This document shows, in pieces, positions 33,244 to 41,482 of a DNA stretch of 64,000 nucleotides. The notes under the pieces were generated by a model. That model was not told the DNA's origin, did not search any database, and saw nothing but the letters and a program-made list of their open reading frames with translations. This stretch comes from an uncultured Oscillibacter sp. (GTDB lineage Bacteria; Bacillota; Clostridia; Oscillospirales; Oscillospiraceae), in NCBI GenBank assembly GCA_910584075.1, contig CAJTZI010000007.1:1-64000 (forward strand). Reading direction: 5' to 3'. How positions within the stretch are numbered: the first letter of the stretch is position 1; the number at the start of each line of letters is the position of its first letter. A program made the position numbers and the translations under genes.

Positions 33244-33692
33244 GTCTTTGTTTCCTCCTCCATAAGATGGGCTCCGTTTTTCAGTACCGTCTCCAGCAGA
33301 CGGCGGAACCGGGTTTCGTCCTCCGGTGAAAAGCCCGCCAGAAGCCGCCGCCCGCAGGCTGCCTGAATGGTCTGGGCCTCCCGGGCCAGAGGGACGCCCG
33401 CTTCCGTGATGGCCAAGTGCACCACCCGGCGGTCAGCCGCGTCCGGCGTTCTGCGGAGGACGCCCCGGGCCGACAGCAGGTCCACCGCCTGGGAGACCTG
33501 GGATTTTACCAGTCCCCGGTACTCTGCCACGTCCCGTGCGGTGTCATAGCCGGGATTGTTGGCCAAAAACAGCAGCACGTGAATCTCCCGCATGGTCAGG
33601 CCGGTCCGCTCCAGCAGAGGGGCGAATTGATGCTCGTAGAACCGCTCAAACTGTCTGGAGAACCGCAGCAGCCGGGTGGTGACGGTGGGCAT
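33240..33692 (-). CDS. MarR family transcriptional regulator
   Basis: The 150-residue protein has the MarR winged helix fold: LTMREIHVLLFLANNPG, ARDVAEYRGLVKSQVSQAVDLL recognition region, and a wing with RRTPDAADRRVVHLAIT, including the DxR signature. These proteins repress drug efflux operons and release on ligand binding. It is first in a unit with the MATE pump. The promoter at 33744-33772 may be autoregulated. Confidence 0.93.
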   Translation of the reverse strand: MPTVTTRLLRFSRQFERFYEHQFAPLLERTGLTMREIHVLLFLANNPGYDTARDVAEYRGLVKSQVSQAVDLLSARGVLRRTPDAADRRVVHLAITEAGVPLAREAQTIQAACGRRLLAGFSPEDETRFRRLLETVLKNGAHLMEEETKT

Positions 33693-33743
33693 GGGGCACC
33701 TCCGATCGTTCTTAAAAAAACTGTTCTGAAAAAAACTAATATG

Positions 33744-33772
33744 ACTATATCACCAATCTTCGCCGCCGTCAA
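33744..33772 (-). promoter_or_regulatory. Promoter of the marR-MATE unit
   Basis: Minus strand TTGACG (33767-33772), 17 bases, TATAGT (33744-33749). It is divergent from the degV promoter 30 bases away. Confidence 0.65.
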
Positions 33773-33801
33773 GGATTTCTTCTCCCGCCGCTATTTTACC
33801 A

Positions 33802-33830
33802 TTGACAAACAGGTGCTTGTGCGGTATGAT
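33802..33830 (+). promoter_or_regulatory. Promoter of degV
   Basis: Perfect -35 TTGACA (33802-33807), 17 bases and TATGAT (33825-33830), one of the best promoters in the window. Confidence 0.8.
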
Positions 33831-33837
33831 AATAGAA

Positions 33838-33860
33838 AATATGGTATACAAAACCATATT
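33838..33860 (+). promoter_or_regulatory. Operator-like dyad before degV
   Basis: AATATGGT (33838-33845) and ACCATATT (33853-33860) are perfect inverted repeats with a seven-base gap, placed between the -10 box and the ribosome site of degV. The regulator is unknown. Confidence 0.45.
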
Positions 33861-33874
33861 ATAAGGAGTATATT

Positions 33875-34720
33875 ATGATTTGGAACGTTGTGAGTGACAG
33901 CAGCTGTGATCTGCGAATGGCGTCTTTCCAGGACAGCCCCGTCCGGTTTGAGACCGTCCCCCTGCGCATCCAGGTGGGGGAGCGGGAGTTCATCGACAAT
34001 GACGAGCTGGTCGTCCCTGACCTGCTGGCAGCCATGGCGGCGGAGAAGGCGGCGGCCTCCACGGCGTGCCCCTCTCCGGCGGCCTTTGCCAAGGCCTTTG
34101 AGGCCGGGGACTGTACGGTGTGCTTCACCATCTCCGCAAACCTCTCCGGCACTTACAACGCCGCCATGATGGCTCGTGACATGGTGCTGGAGGAGCACCC
34201 GGAGAAGAAGATCTGCGTCATTGACTCCAAGGCCACCGCCGGGGCCATGGCGCTGCTGATTCACCGGGCCATAGCGTTGATGAAGGACGCGGCGGAGGAG
34301 GCCTTTGAGGATATCTGCGACCAGCTGCGTCTGTATCAGGCGGCTCTGCGGACCTGCTTCACCCTGGAGAATTTCGACAACCTCATCAAGAATGGCCGCA
34401 TGCGGCCGCTGGTGGGCAATCTGCTCCACTCCCTGGGTATTCATGTCATCGCCGACGCCACGCCCCAGGGCACCATCCACGTGGCCGACAAGGCCCGGGG
34501 GGAGGCCAAGACCTGCAAGGCCATTGCCGCCCTCATGGGGGCCAGCAAGGACTGCACCGGGGCCCGGGTGGTGATCTCCCACTGTGAGAATCTCCCCGGC
34601 GCGCTGAAGCTGAAACAGACTATTCAGGAGGCCCTGCCGGTGAAGAGCGTGGACATCATCTCCTGCCGAGGCCTCACCAGCTTTTACGCCATGGAGAAGG
34701 GGCTCATTATCGGATACTGA
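33875..34720 (+). CDS. DegV family fatty acid-binding protein
   Basis: The 281-residue protein has the DegV hallmarks: VVSDSSCDL at the N-terminus, TACPSPAAF and ISANLSGTYNAA near residues 60-105, LENFDNLIKNGRM in the middle, and a C-terminal lobe. DegV/FakB proteins hold a fatty acid so that the kinase FakA can phosphorylate it. No fakA gene is in the window. The ribosome site is AAGGAG with the start at 33875. Two identical terminator hairpins follow. Confidence 0.92.
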   Translation: MIWNVVSDSSCDLRMASFQDSPVRFETVPLRIQVGEREFIDNDELVVPDLLAAMAAEKAAASTACPSPAAFAKAFEAGDCTVCFTISANLSGTYNAAMMARDMVLEEHPEKKICVIDSKATAGAMALLIHRAIALMKDAAEEAFEDICDQLRLYQAALRTCFTLENFDNLIKNGRMRPLVGNLLHSLGIHVIADATPQGTIHVADKARGEAKTCKAIAALMGASKDCTGARVVISHCENLPGALKLKQTIQEALPVKSVDIISCRGLTSFYAMEKGLIIGY

Positions 34721-34760
34721 AAGAGAAAATCCACATCACATGATCACCATAATCACATGA

Positions 34761-34791
34761 AAGGCCGGCATGGATGTTCCATGCCGGCCTT
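34761..34791. terminator. Terminator hairpin after degV (first copy)
   Basis: AAGGCCGGCATGGA, loop TGT, TCCATGCCGGCCTT: a perfect 14-bp stem. The tail here is GGGCTGTCAAAAAA, not T-rich. The same hairpin occurs again at 34917-34945. Confidence 0.6.
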
Positions 34792-34837
34792 GGGCTGTCA
34801 AAAAACGCCGGAGCTGTATGCAACGGTAAGGAAGGGT

Positions 34838-34918
34838 GTGTGCGGGGAACCTAAGAGGGGTTCCCTGCGCCATTGAAATCCCGCTCAGCTTGGCGAAAAT
34901 AATTTTCGCCAAGCTGAG
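34838..34918. repeat. Hairpin cluster between the two copies of the degV-side terminator
   Basis: GGGAACC pairs with GGTTCCC near 34838-34866, and a perfect 35-base palindrome lies at 34884-34918 (CTCAGCTTGGCGAAAAT, one base, complement). The TTTTCGCC arm of the latter also occurs in the hairpin array at 46843. Nothing codes here. Confidence 0.6.
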
Positions 34919-34949
34919 GCCGGCATGGATGTTCCATGCCGGCCTTTTT
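34917..34949 (+). terminator. Terminator hairpin (second copy)
   Basis: Same 14-bp-type stem as at 34761 (AGGCCGGCATGGA with TCCATGCCGGCCT), here followed by TTTT, making it a proper plus-strand intrinsic terminator. It lies eight bases from the end of the minus-strand small gene. Confidence 0.75.
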
Positions 34950-34953
34950 GGCG

Positions 34954-35106
34954 TTATTCCGCCTCCGCCTCCCGGATAATCTCATCCAGCACGCCGATCA
35001 GGTCGGACAGGGTGTTGATGCTCACGTTTTTTGCCAGAATGGCGTTTTGCAGGGAGGGGGACAGGGAGTCGAACTGGGAGCGGACCTTGGGACTGATATT
35101 GGTCAT
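34954..35106 (-). CDS. Small hypothetical protein, 50 aa, downstream of rubrerythrin
   Basis: The sequence MTNISPKVRSQFDSLSP then a predicted helix LQNAILAKNVSINTLSDLIG and an acidic tail EIIREAEAE. It reads as two amphipathic helices and has no Cys or membrane segment. The ATG at 35106 starts seven bases after the rubrerythrin stop and a weak AGTGAGG lies before it, so it is probably co-transcribed. I do not recognise the family; regular spacing to the neighbour and low complexity of stop codons support a real gene. Confidence 0.6.
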   Translation of the reverse strand: MTNISPKVRSQFDSLSPSLQNAILAKNVSINTLSDLIGVLDEIIREAEAE

Positions 35107-35113
35107 GCCGGCC

Positions 35114-35728
35114 TCACTTTCCCAGGACCGGAGCGCCGCCGTAGGGAGCCAAGTCCAAACGGATATAGTAGCCTTGGTCATGCTCGCACACCGGGCACAG
35201 CCTGGGGGCCTCCGTACCCTCGTAGATATAGCCGCAGTTCAGGCACATCCAGGCGGTCTTGCGCTCACTGGAGAACAGCCGTCCCTGGTCCAGCAGGTCC
35301 GCGAGATACGCGAAGCGGCTTCCGTGGGTTTTCTCAATCTCGGCGATCTGGCGGAAGGAGGCCGCCACTTTTGGAAAGCCCTCCTTCTGGGCGGTGTCGG
35401 CGAAGTCCTTGTACACCGGGTCGTGCTCCTCAAATTCGTTGTGCTGAGCCCTGCGCAGCAGGTGGAGGATGTCATTGGTGATGTCCACCGGGTAGCCGCC
35501 GTCAATGTGGACGGTTTCCCCCGCCAGATCCTTCATGTGGTTGTAGAAGATCTCGGCGTGTTCCTTCTCCTGACCGGCGGTGAAGGTGAACACATCCGCC
35601 AGCACCTGCATTTTCTGCTGCTGGCAGAGTCCTGCGGCGAAGGTATAGCGGTTGCGGGCCTGACTCTCTCCGGCAAAGGCCCGCATCAGATTTTTCAGCG
35701 TCTCGCTGTTTTTAAAATCCACAGACAT
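35114..35728 (-). CDS. rbr: Rubrerythrin
   Basis: The 204-residue protein has an N-terminal ferritin-like diiron domain (AGESQARNRYTFAA around 19-32, EKEHAEIF around 54-61, and a second EIEKTHGSRF) and a C-terminal rubredoxin domain with MCLNCGYIYEG and LCPVCEHD binding one Fe. Rubrerythrin reduces hydrogen peroxide in anaerobes. The ATG at 35728 has GAGGAAC at a normal distance; an upstream extension has no site. A 50-residue gene follows closely. Confidence 0.95.
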   Translation of the reverse strand: MSVDFKNSETLKNLMRAFAGESQARNRYTFAAGLCQQQKMQVLADVFTFTAGQEKEHAEIFYNHMKDLAGETVHIDGGYPVDITNDILHLLRRAQHNEFEEHDPVYKDFADTAQKEGFPKVAASFRQIAEIEKTHGSRFAYLADLLDQGRLFSSERKTAWMCLNCGYIYEGTEAPRLCPVCEHDQGYYIRLDLAPYGGAPVLGK

Positions 35729-35795
35729 GGAAGTTCCTCCTGTTTCGATAGTAAATAGAGGATTCCACCGGGAGACCAGATTTATGCGCGGCACG

Positions 35796-35829
35796 AAAAA
35801 CATCCCCGGAGGCCTCTCCTCCGGGGATG
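35796..35829 (-). terminator. Terminator of the Na/Pi symporter gene
   Basis: CATCCCCGGAGG (35801-35812) pairs with CCTCCGGGGATG (35818-35829). On the minus strand TTTTTCGTG follows. It lies about 45 bases beyond the symporter stop and ahead of rubrerythrin. Confidence 0.85.
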
Positions 35830-35873
35830 GGTACAGATTGGGAGATTTTCAGCCGGAGTCCGGGAGCTGCCCG

Positions 35874-37628
35874 TCAGCGTGTCTCCTCCGGCAGGCGGTA
35901 TTTGCCAAGATCAAAGCGCAGGGTGGAGGAGAATCCGTCCTCGGAGGTCAACTCGTGGAGGTAGGCGTGGCGGCTGACATCTCCGCTCTTCTCCTCAATG
36001 ACGCTGACGGCGATGTTGGAGCAGTGGTCGCTGACCCGCTCGAAATTGCCCAGCAGGTCATTGAGCACAAAGCCCAGCTGGATTGTGCAGGCTCCGGTCT
36101 GGAGCCGGATGATGTGCCGGCTGCGAATCTCGTCAACCAGCCGGTCAATGGTCTCCTCCAGGGGTTCGATGGACTGGGCGGCGACCGCATCGGCGGCGGT
36201 GAAGCAGTTCAGCGCCGCCTCCAGAATGTCCTCCAGGGCGGAGATCAGCACCTGCAGCTCCGCCTCGGCAGGGCCGGAGAAGGTGAGGCCCCGCTCGTGG
36301 AGCTCCCGGGCAGAGTCCTGGAGATTCAGGGCGTGGTCGCCGATGCGCTCAAAGTCGCCGATGGCGTGGAGCAGGCGGGAGACGGTGCGGATGTCGTCCA
36401 TGGACACGCCGTGCTGGGAGACCTGCACCAGATAGCTCCCCAAGCGGTCCTCGTAGATGTCCAGCTTGTCCTCATTTTCAACAATTTGATTCTCCCGGGT
36501 CTCGGAGAAATCCGACAGCTGCCGGATGGCCAGCAGCAGGTTGTCCCGGGCCAGGGCACCCATGCGGTTGGTCATGGAGACGCACTCGCTGATGGCAACG
36601 CCCGGCGTACGCAGTAGCAGGGGGTCCAGGAAGGCGAACTCCTCTGCCTTGGTCTCGTCGCTGACCAGTCTCCGCGCCAGCCGTTCCAGCTGGCGGGAGA
36701 ATGGCAGCAGCAGCGCCGTAGTGACGACGTTGAAGACCGTGTGGCAGAAGGCGATGCCCACCGCCCCCACGGGCAGATCCATGAAGGTGTAGTGGAGGAG
36801 CATATTGCCGCCGAAGAACAGGATCAGTCCCGCCGCAGTGCCGATCACGTTGAAGGAGATGTGGATGACAGACACCCGCCGGGCGTTGCGGTTGACGCCG
36901 ATGGAGCTGATGAGGGCGGTGATGCAGGTGCCGATGTTCTGGCCCATGATGATGGGGATGGCCATGCCGTAGGTGATGGAGCCCGTGAGGGCCAGGGCCT
37001 GCAGAATGCCCACCGACGCGGCGGAGGACTGGATGACGCCGGTGAACACCGCGCCCACCAGCACGCCCAGCAGGGGATTTCGGAAGGCCGTCAGGATCTG
37101 GGAGAACTCCGGCATATCCGCCAGGGGGCTGACGGAGTTTTTCATCAGCTCCATGCCGTACATCAAAATAGAGAAACCCACCAGGATGCGGCCGATGTCC
37201 CGCCGCCGCTGCTTCTTGGAGCCCATGATCAGAACCACGCCCGCCAGAGCCAGCAGCGGGGAGAAATTCTCCGGCTTGAGCATATTGACGAGAACGCTTC
37301 CGCTCTCAATGCCCGTCAGGGAGAGGATCCACGCCGTCAGCGTGGTGCCGATGTTGGAGCCCATGATCACACCGATGGTCTGGCCGATCTCCATGACGCC
37401 GGAGTTCACCAAGCCCACCAGCATCACCGTCATGGCCGAGGAGGACTGGATGGCGATGGTGATGCCCGCCCCCAGCAGAAGGCTCTTGAAGGGATTGGAG
37501 GTCATGCGCTTGAGCAGTCGCTCCAGCTTGCCGCCGGCCATCTTCTCCAGGCTCTTTGACATGGTGGTCATGCCGTAGAGGAAGAAGGCCAGTCCGCCGC
37601 AGAGGGTAAAGAGAGAGAAAATATCCAT
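35874..37628 (-). CDS. Na/Pi cotransporter family protein with PhoU-like domain
   Basis: The 584-residue protein has two inverted membrane repeats with QSSSAMTVMLVG (about 59-70) and a QSSAASVGILQALA copy, plus GSNIGTTLTA and GQNIGTCITA, as in NptA/SLC34 Na+/phosphate symporters. Residues from about 345 on form a cytoplasmic helical PhoU-like domain with two repeats (RIGDHALN and RVSDHCSN). Phosphate or another oxyanion is the likely substrate. The ATG at 37628 has AAAGGAG. A TATAAT about 80 bases upstream on the minus strand may be its -10 box, with a weak -35. Confidence 0.92.
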   Translation of the reverse strand: MDIFSLFTLCGGLAFFLYGMTTMSKSLEKMAGGKLERLLKRMTSNPFKSLLLGAGITIAIQSSSAMTVMLVGLVNSGVMEIGQTIGVIMGSNIGTTLTAWILSLTGIESGSVLVNMLKPENFSPLLALAGVVLIMGSKKQRRRDIGRILVGFSILMYGMELMKNSVSPLADMPEFSQILTAFRNPLLGVLVGAVFTGVIQSSAASVGILQALALTGSITYGMAIPIIMGQNIGTCITALISSIGVNRNARRVSVIHISFNVIGTAAGLILFFGGNMLLHYTFMDLPVGAVGIAFCHTVFNVVTTALLLPFSRQLERLARRLVSDETKAEEFAFLDPLLLRTPGVAISECVSMTNRMGALARDNLLLAIRQLSDFSETRENQIVENEDKLDIYEDRLGSYLVQVSQHGVSMDDIRTVSRLLHAIGDFERIGDHALNLQDSARELHERGLTFSGPAEAELQVLISALEDILEAALNCFTAADAVAAQSIEPLEETIDRLVDEIRSRHIIRLQTGACTIQLGFVLNDLLGNFERVSDHCSNIAVSVIEEKSGDVSRHAYLHELTSEDGFSSTLRFDLGKYRLPEETR

Positions 37629-37865
37629 GCCGACGCTCCTTTGTTCCATTTTCCGGAGTGCAGGGGAAAGTCCGGGCTGCTGTCCAGTTTATGATGTGCC
37701 ACTATTATATATGTTGGAAGCAGGAAAGGAAAGAGTTGAGGGCGGGAAATGCAAAATTTGCGTAAACTTTTAGAAAAAATGACAAATATAGGAAGGCATA
37801 ATATACAAACTATACAAAAATGAAAGCGATTGCGTGAAGTTCAGCGGAATAAACCGCCAAAGCGA

Positions 37866-38729
37866 TCAACGCGCATCCTCTGTCCAGAAGGCGCGGACAT
37901 CCGCCGCCGCCCGGCGTCCGGCGAAATAGCCCTGCTGCCACAGGGCCCGCAGAGTGTCCAGGTCCTTTTCTGTCCGGGAGCAGCCCAGGGTGTCTTCTGG
38001 GGCGATGACCTTCACCCGTCCGGCCCGCTCCAAGGTAAAGAGATCCGCCCGGCTTTGGTTGTACCGCTCCGCCCGGGTGCGCATGGTCTCAAGAAACCGG
38101 GGATACCTGCGGAAGGTCCGCTCCAGGACCCGCAGGCTCTGATCGGAGTCCTTGTGAAAGTCCCGCTCCCGGGTCAGGACCACCACCACCCGGTCGCAGC
38201 CCGTCTCAAAGGCCCGCCGCCAGGGAATGGCGTCGGCGCAGCCGCCGTCCAGGCAGGGGCGGCCGTCCAGGTGGTAGATGGGAAACATCAAGGGAATGGC
38301 GCAGGTGGCCTGGAGCAGGAGGTTGTGCTCGTCCCGCCTGGGCACCGGCAGATACTCCGCAAGGCCGGTGTTCAGGTTGGTGACCACGGCCTCCACTGTG
38401 CCGGGATAGGCCTCGAAGGCGTCGTAGTCGAATGGAATCAGCTGGTTGGGAATGGTCTCGTAGGCGAACTCCAGCCCGAAATAGGAGCGGTTCTGCGGGT
38501 TGACCCAGTTGCGCCAAGCCATATAGCGGTGGTCACCCACATAGGAGGTGATCAGGCGGAGGTTCCGCCTGCTCTGGCGGGAGAGATAGCTGACGCCGTA
38601 GGCGATGCCGGCGGAGACGCCCACGGTGTAGTCGGGCAGAGGGAGGCCCATGTCCAGGAACGCGTCGCAGACGCCGGTGGAGAAAATTGTGCGGAGGGCG
38701 CCGCCCTCCAGAACCAATGCGGTTTTCAA
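37866..38729 (-). CDS. Patatin-like phospholipase
   Basis: The 287-residue protein has the glycine-rich oxyanion loop LEGGALR (7-13), the nucleophile elbow GVSAG (Ser39) and LDGGCADAIP, in which Asp161 completes the Ser-Asp dyad. It fits the bacterial patatin/RssA-type hydrolases with a C-terminal extension. The start is a TTG at 38729 with AAGGAG eleven bases upstream; no ATG fits, and the MKTALVLEGG start is typical of the family. Substrate is unknown. Confidence 0.88.
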   Translation of the reverse strand: MKTALVLEGGALRTIFSTGVCDAFLDMGLPLPDYTVGVSAGIAYGVSYLSRQSRRNLRLITSYVGDHRYMAWRNWVNPQNRSYFGLEFAYETIPNQLIPFDYDAFEAYPGTVEAVVTNLNTGLAEYLPVPRRDEHNLLLQATCAIPLMFPIYHLDGRPCLDGGCADAIPWRRAFETGCDRVVVVLTRERDFHKDSDQSLRVLERTFRRYPRFLETMRTRAERYNQSRADLFTLERAGRVKVIAPEDTLGCSRTEKDLDTLRALWQQGYFAGRRAAADVRAFWTEDAR

Positions 38730-38963
38730 AATAAGGTCAGCTCCTTGTTGATCCCTTGACGGGAATGGGGATTTGATTTGTGTGGAATTCGCCCTGCGGG
38801 GCGGGATCAGAGCGTCCGGTTTCGGGCCGGGGAGGGGCAGACGCCCCGCCGCTCCGGCGTGGAGATGTATGAATCATTTTACCAAAATTCTCCCGTAAAA
38901 TCAACGAGACAAAATCGCCCTCCAAAATTTTGCAAATAAAATGTTAAAGTTTGGGCGCTTCCC

Positions 38964-38993
38964 TTGAAACGGACAATCTCCCCGTGATATCAT
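38964..38993 (+). promoter_or_regulatory. Promoter of the DUF1538/P-II operon
   Basis: TTGAAA (38964-38969), 18 bases and TATCAT (38988-38993), about 34 bases ahead of the start. The remaining part of the 300-base gap (38730-38963) is unremarkable. Confidence 0.55.
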
Positions 38994-39027
38994 AAAATAA
39001 ATATTCATTTTGCAGTGAGGGGTGGCG

Positions 39028-40578
39028 ATGCACTTGCGGGGCGGCCTTCGCGCGCGCTGGCGCGAAAAGATTGGAAATACCCGTACAATTCTGGGCGAAA
39101 AGGTCCGGGAGGCCCTGGCCTCGGTGCTGCCCATCACCGCCATTGTTCTGGCGCTGTGCTTCACCATCTCCCCGGTGCCCACAGATACGCTGCTGGCCTT
39201 TTTGATGGGCGCCGTGCTGCTGATTGCAGGCATGGGTCTCTTCACCCTGGGGGCGGAGATGGCCATGACTCCCATCGGTGAGCGAGTGGGAGCCCATATG
39301 ACCCGGTCCCGGAAGCTCTGGGTGGTGGTGGCGGTCAGCTTTTTGATCGGCGTGGTGGTCACCATCTCGGAGCCGGATCTCCAGGTGCTGGCGGAGCAGG
39401 TGCCCAGCGTGCCGGGGCCGGTACTGATGGGCGCCGTGGCCGTGGGCGTGGGGGCCTTTCTGGTAGTGGCCCTGCTGCGCATCCTGTTCCGCGTCCCCCT
39501 CAACGGGCTGCTGATTGCCTCGTATCTGGTGATTTTCGTCCTGGCCTGCTTTGTGCCGAAAGATTTTCTGGCCATCGCCTTTGACTCCGGCGGCGTCACC
39601 ACCGGGCCTATGACGGTGCCCTTCATCATGGCATTGGGCGTGGGCGTGTCCTCCATCCGAAGCGACGAGAACGCCGCACAGGACAGCTTCGGCCTTGTGG
39701 CTCTGTGCTCCGTGGGGCCGGTTCTGGCGGTGTTGATCTTGTCTTTGGTGTACCCCGCCTCCGGGGCCTATGTCCCGGCGGAGACGGCCGCGGCGGCGGA
39801 CAGCCGGGCGCTGTGGGGGCTCTTTCTGCGGGCTTTCCCGGAGTATGCGGTGGAGGTGGTGGCGTGCCTCGCCCCCATAGCGGTGTTTTTTGCCGTCTTT
39901 CAGGTGCTCTCCCTGCGGATGAGCCGAAAAAAAGTGTTGAAAATTGTGGTGGGTCTCCTGTATACTGGTCTTGGACTGGCGGTCTTCCTCACCGGCGTCA
40001 ACGTGGGCTTCCTGCCGGCGGGTACATATCTGGGCCAGCAGATCGCCAAGCTCCACTGGAACTGGGTGCTGGTGCCCATCGGCATGCTGATGGGCTGGTA
40101 CATCGTCCAGGCGGAGCCGGCGGTTCATGTGCTGAACCACCAGGTGGAGGAGATCACCTCCGGGGCCATCCCCGGCAGGGCCATGAGCACCAGCCTGTCC
40201 ATCGGCGTGGCGGTCTCCATCGGCCTGTCCATGCTTCGCATTTTAACCGGAATCTCGATTTTTTATTTCCTGGTGCCGGGATATCTGGCGGCCATCGGCC
40301 TGTCCTTCTTCGTGCCCAGGATTTTTACGGCCATCGCCTTTGACTCCGGCGGCGTGGCCTCCGGCCCCATGACGGCAACGTTCCTGCTGCCCTTTGCCAT
40401 GGGAGCCTGTCAGGCCCTGGGGGGCAATGTGATTACCGATGCATTCGGCGTGGTGGCCATGGTGGCCATGACGCCGCTGCTGACCATTCAGCTGCTGGGA
40501 CTTGCCTACCAGTGGAAGCTGCGCAGAGCCGCCGGGCCGGAAGCCGCCGTGCCGGAGGAGGAGATCATCGAGCTGTAA
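39028..40578 (+). CDS. DUF1538 family membrane protein (two fused repeats)
   Basis: The 516-residue protein consists of two homologous DUF1538 halves. Each contains an F-AIAFDSGGV-(T/A)-GPMT motif (AIAFDSGGVTTGPM near 190 and AIAFDSGGVASGPM near 440) within about six membrane segments. In some bacteria the halves are separate genes, and a two-gene pair of the family has been reported to act as a cation/proton antiporter; I have not verified that for this fusion. The ATG at 39028 follows GAGGGG; a GTG lies six bases upstream. The next gene encodes a P-II-like protein. Confidence 0.88.
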   Translation: MHLRGGLRARWREKIGNTRTILGEKVREALASVLPITAIVLALCFTISPVPTDTLLAFLMGAVLLIAGMGLFTLGAEMAMTPIGERVGAHMTRSRKLWVVVAVSFLIGVVVTISEPDLQVLAEQVPSVPGPVLMGAVAVGVGAFLVVALLRILFRVPLNGLLIASYLVIFVLACFVPKDFLAIAFDSGGVTTGPMTVPFIMALGVGVSSIRSDENAAQDSFGLVALCSVGPVLAVLILSLVYPASGAYVPAETAAAADSRALWGLFLRAFPEYAVEVVACLAPIAVFFAVFQVLSLRMSRKKVLKIVVGLLYTGLGLAVFLTGVNVGFLPAGTYLGQQIAKLHWNWVLVPIGMLMGWYIVQAEPAVHVLNHQVEEITSGAIPGRAMSTSLSIGVAVSIGLSMLRILTGISIFYFLVPGYLAAIGLSFFVPRIFTAIAFDSGGVASGPMTATFLLPFAMGACQALGGNVITDAFGVVAMVAMTPLLTIQLLGLAYQWKLRRAAGPEAAVPEEEIIEL

Positions 40579-40616
40579 TGCCGGGAGAACAGATGTTGCG
40601 GAGAGGAGAGACTGCC

Positions 40617-41282
40617 ATGGGCGGAGCCGATCTCATGATTACCATTACGGACCGGAGCCGGGGCGGAGAATTTGCCGCCTGGTTTCAGGGACAGGGCGTC
40701 CCCCTGGTGCTGACGCTTCTGGGCCAGGGCACGGCCACCACGGAGATTCTGGACTGCCTGGGCCTGGAGGCCACGGAGAAGGCGGTGCTGCTGTGCGTGA
40801 CGCCCCACTCTCCCCGCCTGGTGCGCCGGGCGGCCAAGGAGTTGTGGCTTGACATTCCGGGCCGGGGCATTCTGATGACAGTGCCGGTATCCACCATCGG
40901 CGGCGCGGCCGCCAGAGACTATCTCTTACAGCAGGAGGCGGAGGAGCGTATGGAGCGGGAATGGACCCACGAGCTGATTGTCGTGATCACCAACCAGGGC
41001 TGTACAGACAAGGTCATGGACGCCGCCCGGGCCGCCGGAGCCACGGGGGGCACCTCCATCCACGCCAAGGGCACCGGGGCGGAGCTGGCCCGGAAGTTTC
41101 TGGGTGTGTCTATTGCCGCGGAGCGGGAGCTGATCTTCATTCTGACCCGGAAGGAGGACCGCTCCCCCATCATGAAGGCGGTGATGAGTCAGGCGGGCAT
41201 CCACTCGGCGGCCCAGTCCCTGGCATTCTCCCTGCCCGTCAGCGACATCGCGGGGCTTCGCCAGTTGGACGGGGAGAGTTGA
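40617..41282 (+). CDS. P-II-like regulatory protein (tandem domains)
   Basis: The 221-residue protein has two ferredoxin-like halves of about 110 residues. The second has VVITNQGCTDKVMDAARAAG and ATGGTSIHAKGTG, the nucleotide-binding T/B-loop pattern of P-II proteins; the first (MITITDRSRG, LTLLGQGTAT) is a diverged copy. P-II proteins bind ATP/ADP and a metabolite and gate transporters. Here the partner is most likely the DUF1538 protein encoded 38 bases upstream. GAGAGGAGAG precedes the ATG. Confidence 0.82.
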   Translation: MGGADLMITITDRSRGGEFAAWFQGQGVPLVLTLLGQGTATTEILDCLGLEATEKAVLLCVTPHSPRLVRRAAKELWLDIPGRGILMTVPVSTIGGAAARDYLLQQEAEERMEREWTHELIVVITNQGCTDKVMDAARAAGATGGTSIHAKGTGAELARKFLGVSIAAERELIFILTRKEDRSPIMKAVMSQAGIHSAAQSLAFSLPVSDIAGLRQLDGES

Positions 41283-41298
41283 GAACCGGTAAACAACC

Positions 41299-41477
41299 GG
41301 CATGGCTAGGGCTTGTTTGATAATTGTCAACACGCCCAAACAGCGGGCCTTTTTCTGCCATATACCGTTAAATTTTCTTGCCATCCGTCAGGATGCCTGC
41401 GAAAATTTGTCTTGTCTGGCAAAAAATTCCTCGCTGTTGGGCATATCGCCAATTATCAAACAAGCCCTAGCCATGCC
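41299..41477. repeat. 179-bp palindromic (MITE-like) element, copy B, inside a terminator
   Basis: Perfect 28-base inverted repeats run from GGCATGGCTAGGGCTTG at 41299 to the complement ending at 41477. The inner element starts at GGGCTTGTTTGATAATTG. The outermost part, CCGGCATGG-CTAG and CTAG-CCATGCCG-TTTTTT, reads as an intrinsic terminator of the P-II gene split at its loop, with CTAG on both sides as a target duplication. The middle contains facing arms TTAAATTTTCTTGCC and GCGAAAATTTGTC like those in copy A. Confidence 0.75.
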
Positions 41478-41482
41478 GTTTT

